From contig NC_080560.1 in assembly GCF_030253575.1 (NCBI RefSeq), positions 40,843,001 to 40,907,000 of the forward strand: a DNA stretch of 64,000 bases, given 5' to 3'. The first letter of the stretch is position 1, and every line of letters starts with the position of its first letter. The notes under the pieces were generated by a model, which saw nothing but the letters and a program-made list of their open reading frames with translations, was not told the origin of the DNA and did no database searches. The position numbers and the translations under genes are program-made. Below are positions 11,620 to 23,759 of this stretch, one piece after another. The stretch comes from Rhododendron vialii (Eukaryota; Streptophyta; Magnoliopsida; Ericales; Ericaceae).

Positions 11620-14600
11620 ATGAATAGGTATCTTTTCTCTGGAATTTTGCTAGTTGGTGTTGCAATTTTGGAACTTATTATAGGTTCTGGTGACGATCAA
11701 AGAGAAGAAACTCATAATAGAAATAGTAATCGCGATAACAGTTCTCCAGAAAGGGCTACAAATCAGAATGGAAATTGTAATCGCGATAACAGTTCTCCAA
11801 AAAGGGCTACAAATCAGAATAGAAATAGTAATCGCGATAACAGTTCTCCAGAAGGGGCTACAAATCCTGCCACTGATAAAACATCCGCACAAAAATCGCC
11901 ATATGGATTGTCTTCAGAATCCTCTCCCAAGTCACATGCTACTTCGTCAAAGACATTGCCACCTGAGTCCAAGCCGCCACCACCACCAGTTTCATCATTG
12001 TCTAACAGTTCTCCAAAGAAGGCTACATATCATGAGACTGATAAAACATCTGCACAAAAATCGCCATATGGATTGTCTTCAGAATCCTCTCCCAAGTCAC
12101 AGGCTTCTTCCTCAAAGACATTACCATCTGAGTCCAAGCCGCCGCCACCACCAGTTTCATCATTGTCTAACAGTTCTCCAAAGAAGGCTACATATCATGA
12201 GACTGATAAAACATCTGCACAAAAATCGCCATATGGATTGTCTTCAGAATCCTCTCCCAAGTCACAGGCTTCTTCCTCAAAGACATTACCATCTGAGTCC
12301 AAGCCGCCACCACCACCAGTTTCATCATTGTCTAACAGTTCTCCAAAGAAGGCTACATATCATGAGACTGATAAAACATCTGCACAAAAATCGCCATATG
12401 GATTGTCTTCAGAATCCTCTCCCAAGTCACAGGCTTCTTCCTCAAAGACATTACCATCTGAGTCCAAGCCGCCGCCACCACCAGTTTCATCATTGTCTAA
12501 CAGTTCTCCAAAGAAGGCTACATATCATGAGACTGATAAAACATCTGCACAAAAATCGCCATATGGATTGTCTTCAGAATCCTCTCCCAAGTCACAGGCT
12601 TCTTCCTCAAAGACATTACCATCTGAGTCCAAGCCGCCACCACCACCAGTTTCATCATTGTCTAACAGTTCTCCAAAGAAGGCTACATATCATGAGACTG
12701 ATAAAACATCTGCACAAAAATCGCCATATGGATTGTCTTCAGAATCCTCTCCCAAGTCACATGCTTCTTCCTTAAAGACATTGCCATCTGAGTCCAGGCC
12801 ACCTCCACCTCCAGTTTCATCATTGTCTTCATCTTCTTTTGGGATACCTCTGTCATCCGGCAAACCCGGGCGACTTTCCACTCAGCCAATTTTGTCTGTG
12901 GCTCCATCTAGTCCAACAAATCCAAATTCAAAAACCACTTATATTTGTGTTGGTGCATCTCCTACTTACGCCATTCCCGAGGATTTGAAAGATTCGATCA
13001 AGAACGATGTTGTGCCCGGAATTCTCAAAAGGCCTTTGTCCTCATCAACGTACAAGGATTACTTTGAAGCCCTGCTTTATGCCGAGGATTTCTACCTTGA
13101 GGTACTTACTACTTAATGATATATTTTATTGGTTTACTTTATTTTGTCATTGTTTTGATTTAGAATGCAAAACAGCTATAAACCTTCTCTACATGTTTAT
13201 GTTTCAAACTTGAAGAATGGATATGGACATTTCTACCCTAAAACTGGAAGAGTTATACCCCCTCCGTCCCAATTTCTTTGTCCACTCTTGAAAATTTGTC
13301 TCTGTGTTTAAATTCATAAAGTTTTTTATATGCAATATGCATCTTGTTTGATAGATCTCAATAAGTTTAATTTGACAAAGTTTTCAAATCTATATAAAAC
13401 ATTATAGATTGTAAAATGTATACATTTTTTTACGGGGCATACATGTTAAAATTGGACAAACAATTTGGGATGGAGGGATAAGTATAAGCTTCTGGAGACA
13501 TTTGATTCCAAAACGACATGTAGCCAAAACAATGAATTAGATCCCTTTTGTTTGTCGTGCTGCTGATTATATACCCAAAGATGGAAGCAGATCACAATGA
13601 TACAAGGAGCTAAAATGAACGAGATTCCTTTTGTTTGCCATGTAATTTCACTTAAGGTGCGACATTATTCATACAAGGAGCATGGGTTATTACCCCCAAA
13701 CACATTGTCAACACAGTCGTCCTCATTCGGGTGCAATGTTATTGTTAAAAGGAGTCATGTAAGCTCACTCAAGATGCAACAGTTGTCCTCATTTGGGTGC
13801 AATGTTTTGTAAAAGTTATTTTTGGAAAACAAAAAATGGGATTAAAACAGCACACTGACAACCTAGTGTCATGTTATTGTCTAAAGGTGCCATGTAATTT
13901 CACTTAAGGTGCAACATGATTTCATACAAGGAGCAAAGATCATTCACGTTTAACATCCCTGGGGTATATGCATCAATTCAAGTTTAGGTTCCATGTATGT
14001 GCTATTCCCCATGCGACTGGTGATTCCCCAAAACTTGACCATGACTCTGGAAATATTTGCCCCATTTCCCACTAATTCCCAATTCCCCCTTGATTCTACC
14101 ATGAAGAGAATGGACAAGTTTGTAGGATGTACACATTGAGTGATTTCGACCAATGCAAAGTTCATCCGGGGATACAACGAGGAGCATATTTACAAACAAT
14201 TGTGGATATCCATTGATTCCCAAGTTGTTGTGGGATTAGTGTACTTAAGAAGAAATGTTTGTATTGGATTTAATAGTATGAGGTTTTCATTTGAAACTTG
14301 CTTATCTGGAGAGGGGAAAAAAACTGGATTTACGGTCTAAAGTCTAAACTTTTCGCTTCCTGTGTAGCATCTTTCTAAGTTGTTTACAATTCCAGGCAGA
14401 TGCCTCCTTTAAATTGGCAGTATAATCACATTTTGGAGACGATCACCAAAACATACAAGAACCCACTAGATTTTTCTAGTACAAATACAGCGACTTGAAT
14501 GTTTTCTTATGTTTCGGTCTGAAAAAACATGCAAACAAAACAGGATGGTGCTATCGGGCTTCCACTTTTTTGCATAATGGCTTCACTTTAGAGGGTGAAT

Positions 14601-17055
14601 ATCTTCTTTCAAGTGCTTGGATATCTCAAGAATGTCATTAGATGCCTTTTTGTGCATTTGTGGTCCCATGGTTATTCGGTGACGGAATTAGTTGATTAAG
14701 TTTGTGTATCTTACCTATCTTGTGAAATCGTTCTGTTGTAAACAATAGAAAGATTTACCTTCTTTCGAATATTAGATGACCTTAACATTAGCATTTTCCT
14801 ATATTACTTCTGTTTCTTTCATTTTCCATCTTGCATAGTGTCTATTTTCCTCCAAAAGCTACAGTAAAGTATAGATATCTCTAAAAGCTACGTTTATGAT
14901 TTTGAACTATGGTTTCTTGTTAATAATGCATTACTGGATCAGAAATGGGATGGGTTTGAAATGAAGAAAGTGACTTTGGAGTTGGAGGAAGCATCTTTTT
15001 ATAAGAGGAAAGGCAAATACAACAAGAAGAATGTGGATGATGAGAAGGATGATAAAGTCTTTGTCGCATTTGAGCTTGACTCCATTCCTGAGAGAAGGCC
15101 ATTCCTTTTATCTAGGGACTTTGTCTCCGTATCGCCTTCAGGCACAAGAGCTGAGCCATTCCAGGTGAGCCTTATACCATTTCGCATGTAGTTAGCGCCA
15201 TCAGAACACAAAACTGTTTTATATTATCCGGTTCATGCTTGCTTTGCAGAAGTACGCATTGAGTGTGTCACACTACCCCATATGGGCCACTCCTTTACGA
15301 CAAACACCACCCGACTAACACCTTGTACCAATATTAGACCCTTGGAAGCAACTAATTAGTCCGTGATGGAACCAACCTATTGTGTTGTGTGCTGTCGTAC
15401 AAAACTATGCTACCTTTACTGTACTTATTTCTCCTAACCGTCTTTGACGGTCCTTTCTACTTGATGCAAAATGGATGGATTCTCGGTAGCAAGGAAAGTT
15501 GGTTGCTCTCATGTAAACTGCAGTTCATTAGCCCTGGATCAAGACCAAGTACTCATCTGTCAACCCTAGAACTCAGGTGAAATCAATCTATTATCCTAAA
15601 GTACCACGTAATCCATCAACTTTGAGCACAGAATGATGCATATACAAATTACTGGATTCATCTTGGATCTTCATGAAGATATTTCTGTTCTGGCTGACCC
15701 ACAAGTTTTTGATTTTTTACTTTGCGTAGAACTACAAAATGTCCGTGGGGATTTTTAACATAAAATTGAAAAATGTTTTCCTTGACGTGCGGGTCATTTC
15801 CAATTTCTATGACAACAAAACTAGTGTCTCCTAGGTTAAGACTGCACAATTGAATCTCAGTTTTTCTCTTTTCCTTTCTCACCTCATTCATTTGGTGGTA
15901 CTTCAAATTTCCTCAACATATGTTTTGGCATTAAAAGTTCGGATGGGTTATTAACTCATTACCAACTATGCTATAACTCAAATCAACAGAACTCCTAATC
16001 AACATGTGACATATAATGGTAGTGGGCTGGTTTTCATTCATGATGGCAGTGCTTTCCTTGATTTATACCATTTTGATATCCATCTAGTATTTGTTCGAAT
16101 TCATTGCCTCATCTGGCTCTTCATTAAACTCAAACAGGGTCTTATCTACCGCGTGGTAAAGAGTAACCGTGTTTTGGTTGAATTTGGCGAGGATTTTCAT
16201 GTTCAGCATTACCCAGCATGCAAATACAATGTCAAGTTCTCTTTTAACAGAGTCTGTCTAAAACGAGCACACCAAGCTGTCGCAACAGCCTCAGATCTTT
16301 TATTCAGGAACTTCCTCTTCCCTGATTCGATATTTAAAAACAGCCTTCTTACTGCTCAACTTCCATCCATCGATCTTGACTGGCATCAAATCTCTGCTGT
16401 TCGTCATATTTTAAGCAACCAAAATACGGTTCCATATCTTGTGGAGGGACCAATCGCCGTTGATAAGTTTTCTTTATCAAGAACCGGATTGGTTGTATGT
16501 GAAGCAGTACTCCAGGTGTACCGAACATCTCCCTCATGCCGGATTCTCATATGTGCTCCAACAAATAAGGGATGTGATGTCATTACAAGAAGCTTGATCA
16601 GGGGGAAGATTCCAGAGTCTAATATCTTCCGAGCGAATGCTGCATTCCGGGAGCTTGATGGAGTTCCAGAAGACATTCTTCCTTCCTGTCTTTATAAAAA
16701 GGAAAGGGAGTGCTTTTCTTGTCCTTCAATACACGAGCTCCGGAAATTTAAGGTGATCTCATCCACTTTCATGAGCAGCCATCGGCTGCACGATGAGGGC
16801 ATAATGGCCGGACATTTTAGCCATATTTTCCTGGTGGATGCCTCGTCTGTCATTGAACCGGAAGCTATGGTGGCTCTGGCTAATCTGGCGAATGAGAGCA
16901 CAGTTGTGACGGTAACTGGGGCACCCAGAAATCATTCGGGTTGGATTCATTCCGATATGGCCAGGCAAAACGGGTTGCTGGTATCATACTTCGAGAGACT
17001 GCGGAAAAGCAAGCTGTATGACAGCCTCGATTCAAAGGTCATCACAGTGCTCTGA
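11620..17055 (+). CDS. SDE3-like pseudo-helicase with Pro-rich repeat domain, copy C
   Basis: Coding exons 11,620-13,101, 14,943-15,164 and 16,138-17,055 (phase 0, GT-AG) give about 873 residues. The start is the first ATG after the conserved acceptor. Residues 4-21 are hydrophobic (YLFSGILLVGVAILELII), unlike copy B, and could act as a membrane anchor. Next come three 17-residue repeats and then six 55-residue repeats carrying PPPPPVSSL. The SDE3-like part follows: AIPEDLKDSI, TYKDYFEALLYAEDFYLE, the exon 2 block DSIPERRPFLLSRDF, and FGEDFHVQHYPACKY. The core again has GPIAVD for Walker A, DASS for motif II and GAPRN for motif III, and ends VITVL. Because A, B and C share the altered motifs, loss came before duplication. 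The reading frame is fully open, suggesting it is still selected. Function unknown; a silencing-related RNA-binding role is only a guess from the family. Confidence 0.82.
11731..12825 (+). repeat. Coding tandem repeats in copy C: 51-bp x3 then 165-bp x6
   Basis: The 51-bp unit (NRDNSSPExATNQN, 17 residues) is repeated at 11,731, 11,782 and 11,833. The 165-bp unit (55 residues: SNSSPKKATYHETDKT ... PPPPPVSSL) starts at 11,836 (diverged), 12,001, 12,166, 12,331, 12,496 and 12,661. Middle units are almost identical. The proline codons alternate CCGCCA / CCGCCG between neighbouring units, so amplification went by 330-bp dimers. Confidence 0.9.
13258..13482. mobile_element. Stowaway-like MITE in intron 1 of copy C
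   Basis: Orthologous within the array to the element at 4,811-5,040: same position a short way after exon 1, same ends (CCCCCTCCGTCCCA ... GGGATGGAGGGA), TA on both sides. It differs by scattered substitutions and small indels. Confidence 0.75.
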
Positions 17056-17308
17056 GACTTTGGGAAAAAACTCCAATGAGACTCGGTGTGGGTATTCTCT
17101 TCACGTTTTACCATTTGTGTTGAATCCATTGATGATAGAATGTGAAAAAAAAACTCACTCTCCTCTTTTTTGGGCTTTGTTTTGAGACTGTAAATGATCC
17201 AACTGTTAACTTCCTGTTGGTTATTGCATTTTGGGAAGTACATTTTGTGAAGAAATGAGAGCAGTTGGTATAACATATGGGATCAAACATGGGTCCTATA
17301 GCCTACTA

Positions 17309-17769
17309 CTCCCTCCATCCATAAACGATTGTTTAGTCCGTAAAACAAGAACTTAAAATCAATTTGTCTTTGTCAAAGAAAACTCGCTATTCTTTTCCCA
17401 CAAATTGAGAAGAACTCATTATTGTCAAATAACTTGAGGGAAGAAATTTGAACCTTTTTTTTTTTTTAATTTTTGACAAAAATACATTTACTTTTAAGTT
17501 CTTGTTAACAGGTGCGGAGTTGTCACCTGCAATCCACTCAAGTGTCCTTGTCAGTTTCAGAAACCCACCCTGGTTTTCATCTTCCAAGGCCTATCAAACT
17601 TCATAATTATCCACTAAATTGACAATTTTAATATTGTAAAAGGTTACAGGCATCTTCTCCACAAAAATTAAAACCATAACCACTGAAAACATGACTGATT
17701 ATCATACCGTCATTTGTTTCTCTCTATTCTCGCTTTGCTGTCTGGGCAATATTTTTAAGACGGAGGTAG
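17309..17769. mobile_element. Stowaway-like MITE beyond copy C
   Basis: Ends CTCCCTCCATCC and GACGGAGGTAG are inverted and each is bordered by TA (17,307-17,308; 17,770-17,771). Length 461 bp. It lies at the 3' border of the tandem unit, close to where homology with the flank of copy A ends. Confidence 0.6.
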
Positions 17770-18838
17770 TACTTAAATGGCGGTTCCATATGAGGTTACT
17801 TTTGGTCATGGGTGATAGTGTATTCCTACTGTTGCTGTAACACCGGAGAGAGAGAGAGAGATATTTTCGATCCTGATTTTGCACAGACAAAAATTTAATA
17901 AATTGATCAAGCCAGCCATTACCGACATCCAAACGAGCTAAGATTTTGCAACAACTCTCAAAAATAATATTTTAAACAACTTGAACGACTTCAATCATTA
18001 GTTTGAGATCCGAAATGGATCCAATCAATCTAGCGTACACCATTTGGTGTACTCGTAGTTTGGTTCGTCTGTGTACGATTGGTTGACGGCTCCTGACTAT
18101 GTTTGGGTTATTTTCCATCAACCGCAAATGTTGCAGCTATAAAAACTCATGAAGTTAGGTGAGATAAAAGAACCTGGATAGATTGAAGCGATCGGGATAA
18201 ATAAGCAATATTTTACCTGTCACTCTTGTCGCCATAACACTATCTCACTGGGGAAGGCCAAAGGCCTATCAATGAACCGGATTGGATCCGAATCCGATAG
18301 AATCCAAATTAACTCAAATCCAAACCAATCCAACCGTGGAATTCGCAAAAATCGGATATCTGATCCAAATATCTGAATCCAATCCGAGCATGGTTTTAAA
18401 TGGTTATAGGCTTACAGCCCTGAATCCTGATGGGTTCGCGAAATTGACAAACACCTCAGTATAGCTGACACCTTAATAATCTCAAAGCATAACTGACTAT
18501 ATTTGTAGGCGTATCATTGTAGAGATAGGAAGTGGGTCTCAGAGTAACAAAATTCTGGAAATCGTAAAGAAAGAGACAGAATAAATGTTCTTGACATATT
18601 TATTAGAATTTGAACTAATATAGAGTTCGACAAGCCAAAAGAGAAAAGAAAACAACATATACAAATACGCAGAGAAGCTTCTCACCATCCAAAAAATGGG
18701 ACAGAAAAAAGAAATATGACATACAAGATAATTTACCTCTTAATGCAATTTTAAAAGGTTTCCCGGGTTGTATTTAAGATGTAAGCCTCCAGCACCGTGT
18801 GAATTCGTGAATTGTATCTCCCTTCAAAAAACCAAGTA
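17770..18838. other. Intergenic DNA between copy C and the kinase gene
   Basis: No gene. There is a short (GA) run at about 17,850-17,865 and an AATCCGAATCCGAT-rich patch at 18,275-18,400 that resembles 40,500-40,625 in base pattern. The last few hundred bases are probably the 3'UTR of the kinase gene on the minus strand. Confidence 0.5.
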
Positions 18839-21800
18839 TCATACTATGTCCCTTCCTTCCTTCCCCTTGGTCCGAACAGAATTCTTATCTTTCTGATGTT
18901 TCTTTCTTCTTGGAGCACCTACAGCAGCGGGGTCCATCAACGGGCCAGACCACGTTTGGATGGACGTTTTTGTGTAGGAGAAGTTCATGGAACTGAATGG
19001 GACATCAGGATGGTCAAAGGCTGGATCTATGTGATGTGAAGAACCTAAGGGGTAACCAAGTGATCCGTCCTGGTGGGGGGGAGGAAACTTCTCACTCTTG
19101 CTCTTGGCGTTTGCGTGCGTTATTAGACGCCGCCTCTGTTGTACAAATCAACATGGCATCAGCAGTTGTGATTGAGAAAAGCATGAGTTAAGAAAACAAA
19201 AAGAAACATTGTATACATAATTTAAGAAGGGAAAATAAACTTTTGGTCATGATATCCCCAGAGTGTGACCAAAATTATACAATGTTTAAATCTATCAAGT
19301 ATTCACCAATTAAAAGGTTTATCCCAACCACACGTCTAAAGCCACGTCTCAACAGTTAGTGCAATCCTACAATGCTTATGGATCAATTCATGCATCTTAA
19401 GCTTCTAAGGTTTTTCCTGTCTTTTACGTTTTCTTTTGGTTCTTTTGTTATGGGGGACGTGGGAGGTGCAAAATCAGTAGTGTTTAACACAAAGAAGTGG
19501 CTTCGATGGTGATTTATATGATGTCATCATGTTATTCGTATCCCTTGTTTCACACATTAACGAAGAAAGCAAGACTGTAAAAGTTCCACACAGACTGCTT
19601 ATAAGGAAACAAGTAAACAACTATTATGAAAACATGATCCATCTGATAAAATTTCTGGGTCCTAAAGCAAAAAAAGAAAGAAAGTGTGAAATTTCGTAGC
19701 TAAATCATGCAAGAACGTCCCAGAATAAAGCAGATTATCTGACGTACATCAAGATTGGTTTGCAGCTCAGCATTGGCTTCCGGAGCAGGGAAAGCCCTTG
19801 CAGTTCGATCTCGTGTCCTAGTTTTCTTCACCCCATCAGCATGGGCTTTACCAGCAGCTCTCAGTCTACCATCAAGAAGCTCATTTTAGCTCAGTTAGAA
19901 AAATAATGAATAAGAAATGAAAGATTAATTGTTCAACCTCGTCTTAGCTAAGAAAATAAAAGACATTGTCATTAAATTCGGCCATATCAAGATTCACAGT
20001 TAAATTTAAGTGGCCTACAAACCTTCTAGATTCTTCATCCCGCAGTTTAGCATCCATCTCCTTGCTGGGAGGATATTTTGGAAGGCTTGACGGATCACAA
20101 GCATACGGTTTGGTTGTGAAGAACTGTCAAAAAGACAGAACCATTTACAGTAAGAAAAATGAAAAACGTATTGGGTGAGGATTAACACAGAAAATGAAAT
20201 GCATCATTCAAAGCAAACAACAACAACAACAATAACAGAATCCATGTAGTCTCCAATCATTGGCGGAATGGGCAAACAGATTCCTAATAAAGAACTTAAC
20301 AAACTACTTCCTCGTTAAAATGCACGATGTACTTGCAAGTACCTCCATTGCTAAATGACAGAGGTTAATCCAACCTTATCCATACTAACAGGTCAGGAAG
20401 ATGATAAAATGGACAAAGTGAATCCATGAACTGTTCAGAAGGAATTAAATTGTACGAAGACCAAAAATTGGGCATAATTATTATTTTATGATGAAACCAA
20501 TAAGCCCAATAATGTGTTTAAAGCCCTTTCACAGCAGAAAGTCAAAACCATGTCAAATCCGCAGCCCAGCTTAATCTTAAAATGACCGCAGCCCAGCTTA
20601 ATCTTAAAATGACGAGAAGTGTTTGTCTTCCACTAGAAAAAATCCAAACGTTTTCCTACAAAAGCTTCTCATAGTAGGAAGCATTCCTACTATGAGAAGT
20701 TATTGGTGTCGAGAAGTTATCAGCTGAGGTACATAGCACGTAAATGTACTATAACTTCAAGCATAAACACACTCTTATTGCAACTCTAAAGTCCATTCTT
20801 ATCGATTAAGAGGCTCCCTACTGATAAAAGTACCAATTAGGAGTCCCGCAACCCCTGGTTAAGGGTACAGATCTTTTTGAACCCATGCTTGCTTCATTAT
20901 GCAAGTGAAGCGGTAGCTTTTTAAACTTTCTGCGATCACTCTACAGGAAGCATACTACTTGTGCATACGCAAGCTAATAGCTAGCAGAGATACAACAAAA
21001 GCCAAGTAAAAGGTATTAGTTTCTACCTGAAAGAAATAATGCAAGTATTATCAAATTGATTAAAGAAGGATTCTGCATTAAATGCATAGTTCTGACAAAT
21101 AATGAAGCAATTAACTGACCCATGCTTATTCATGGAATTTCCTTGCAGTGCCTAAAAGCATCAACTCTAAAGGAAAAACCTAAAACTGAACATATTCTTG
21201 ATTTGACCATTAAGTGCACTCAATAACAAATAATATTTACCACTTAATCTGAAAATGGAATAAAATAGGTCTACACGAGATAGAGCAAGTACGCCAAGAG
21301 AGGAAGATTCTCTGTTCTTAGAATTATAAACTCACTTCACTCCTCAATGCAGCTGTAGCGGTTTGACGTTCAGCAGGGTCTATTGCGAGAAGAGTCTCAA
21401 TCAATGGCAGTGATGAAGGTGGAAAATCTTTAAAAGTCTCTGCTATGCATCTTTTGTATGATTGTTGGGGCTTAAATATGGTTGCATGAGGCAGCTTTGA
21501 CTTTTTCCAGTATTCTTCAGAAGGAGAGCCACATAGCTTGAATATTTTATGTAGTTGCTCCACCTAAGTGAAATAGACAACGTGAATTGGTTGCCAGGAG
21601 AACAATAGCAGGACCCATAAAACCAACAATCCTCTTTTTTCAAAAATTACCAACTAAACAAAGCATATAATAATATCTTACAACCACGGAGTGGTTCTTG
21701 TTCAACTAACATGGGATTGGCTTGAGCATACCCACATCCAGAAAAGAAAAAAAGAAAAAAACGCAGCAAATATTTTAATTTGAGAGAAGCAACAAGATAA

Positions 21801-23483
21801 AAACTGACGAGGTTCACAATGTGAAACTAAACGTAACAAGAAGCACGAGCATCGAGACGATTTCAACATAGTAAAGAAAAGGAAAAACAATTCCTAATCA
21901 GGAAAGGGTAAGTTGCAGATCAATAATGCTTACGAGCATGTTTTCGGTAGTCCTATTGTTTCTCTGTTCTATCAAATATGATAAATTGATGCAGGGCAAG
22001 GGTAAGTTGTAGATCCATAGCAGCACAATAACGACGACATAACATCATAAACGCGTTTCACCATGAGCTTGTTTGCAATAAAACTAATGGAGCTTAGGCA
22101 TATCCAAGATGAACACCATTAGCCTCACCGGACTACTCAAAATGACTTCCATTCTGTCAACTAGTTCATACATTTATATCCGGAATTAGAATAAGTAATG
22201 AATCAGAACAAAACTAAGAAGGCATGAATCAATTCAGTACACTATCAAGCAGCTCAATCTTTGAAAATATAAATGGTGAACTTGTATTACTTGCAGAGTA
22301 AAGCTCAAAATTTTGAGTTACCTCAGTTCGACCAGGCATAATGGGCTTTCCGGCCAGAAGCTCGGCAAGAATGCAACCAGCACTCCAGAGGTCCACACCT
22401 ACACCATAGTCGGTGGCCCCGAGAAGAAGTTCCGGTGGCCTATACCATAGAGTAACTACCCGACTAGTCATTGGCTGTTTATGATTAGGGTCGAAGAATG
22501 AGGCCAATCCAAAATCAGCAATCTTAAGTACCCCTCCATTATCAATAAGAAGATTTGAACCCTTAATATCACGATGCAACACATGTCGTTTGTGACAATG
22601 TTCAAGCCCTGATAATAGCTGATCCATGTAACACTTGACCTATCACATTTGCATACACACCATAAGAATACAACCGTTTTCAAAACCAGTAGTCCAAATT
22701 CAACCTTCAATAACTAGCAAGAAAACAGATAGAAGCTAACCTGAGCTTCTGTGAACTTGATTCCTGGGCTCGCAGCTAGTCCAGCCAAATCATGCTCCAT
22801 ATATTCAAACACAAGATATAAACTACAAGACATCCTTGATGTCACTAAACCTTGCAACTTCACAACATTGGGGTGATCCAACCGACGCAGAATCAAAATC
22901 TCTCTAGCCATGAATTTTACGCTCTCAGGCTCCAAATTATCGAATCGAACCTTTTTCAGCGCAACGATTTTTCCCGTCATAGTATCCCTAGCTTTGTACA
23001 CATTGCTATACGTACCTTGACCAATCTAATCACAAAATATCGATTATATGTAAGCAAGAGTAACATAATTAACTTTACAAGCATATAGTAATTGAAAAAA
23101 CTAATTTACCAAAAACTTGCCTTGTCTATTTTCTCGAAAGTGTCAGCTCGACGAGGGGTCCACCCATTAATAGCCTCACCCGCAACAGCAGAGAGCCACG
23201 ACGGCCACCCGGCCGCCACTTGCTCGCCGTGCACGTGCTTTGGGGGGTTACCCAACCTTGGATTAGGCCTTGGCCTCCTTCTCTCCCCCCTTGGCCTTGC
23301 ACTCCCATCCTTCTCATCCCCACAATTCTGAACCTCACTTCCTCCTTCCTCAGCTTTTGCAACCCTAACTTTCTCTCTCCTCCCTGATGGCACTGCCAAA
23401 TCCCTCTTCTCTCTCTCCACCACCACAACCTCTGAGCTAGGCGGACCGGGCGACGAAATCTCTCTCCCAAACACACAACCCAT
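18839..23483 (-). CDS. CDK-like Ser/Thr protein kinase with N-terminal MGC lipidation signal
   Basis: Seven coding exons on the minus strand: 23,121-23,483, 22,741-23,025, 22,322-22,639, 21,336-21,563, 20,023-20,123, 19,748-19,865 and 18,839-19,135, giving 569 residues with every junction in frame. The protein starts MGCVFG, fitting N-myristoylation at Gly2 and palmitoylation at Cys3, so it is probably at the plasma membrane. A basic region of about 110 residues precedes the kinase domain: glycine loop IGQGTYSNV (122-130), VALKK with Lys145, HRDIKGSN with Asp240, DFG at 258-260, and TSRVVTLWYRPPELLLG. The C-terminal tail ends after NFSYTKTSIQTWSGP and basic GAPRRKKHQKDK. This is the plant cdc2-related kinase family (At1g54610-type), as I recall it. 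All catalytic residues are present, so it should be active. Intron 1 has a GC donor. Confidence 0.92.
23026..23120 (-). other. GC-AG intron 1 of the kinase gene
   Basis: Exon 1 must end in ATAGACAAG (IDK) to join ATTGGTCAAGG (IGQG), and the next bases are GCAAGT. That is the consensus of GC donors (AAG|GCAAGT). The acceptor is GATTAG. No GT donor keeps the frame and the conserved glycine loop. Confidence 0.75.
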
Positions 23484-23499
23484 CTCTCACCCACCCCCA

Positions 23500-23640
23500 A
23501 ACTCTAACCCTAACCCTCATTTCTCATCACATTCCGCGATCCCCGCCGTCATTCACGCAAACCCAGATCACATCAAAAATCCTAACAGCATAAATCTTCA
23601 CTGAAACGCTTCTCTCACCCACTCCCAAACCCTAAACCTC
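23500..23640 (-). promoter_or_regulatory. Telobox-like motifs in the leader of the kinase gene
   Basis: CTAACCCTAACCCT at 23,505-23,518 and AAACCCTAAACC at about 23,627-23,638 resemble plant telo-boxes (AAACCCTAA), which sit near starts of genes active in dividing cells. They fall just upstream of the ATG at 23,483. A regulatory role is inferred only. Confidence 0.4.
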
Positions 23641-23759
23641 ATTTCTCATCTCATTCCTCAATACACTCCGTCATTCACGAAAACCGAGATCAAGATAACA
23701 GCACAAATCTTCAACAAGACGCTCAATCTAAACGATGGTGTTTGTTTGAGACAACGAAT

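Noticed and set aside
11690-12775. Long second-frame open stretch rich in His/Leu (HLSPSR, HHQFHH repeats) over copy C exon 1
   Set aside because: It is the +1 frame of the 165-bp tandem repeats. A repeat whose length is a multiple of three stays open in any frame lacking a stop in one unit. The other frame joins in phase to the conserved SDE3 blocks.
12001-12825. Regular repeats considered as a CRISPR-like array
   Set aside because: Units are adjacent, coding and without unique spacers, in a plant nuclear genome.
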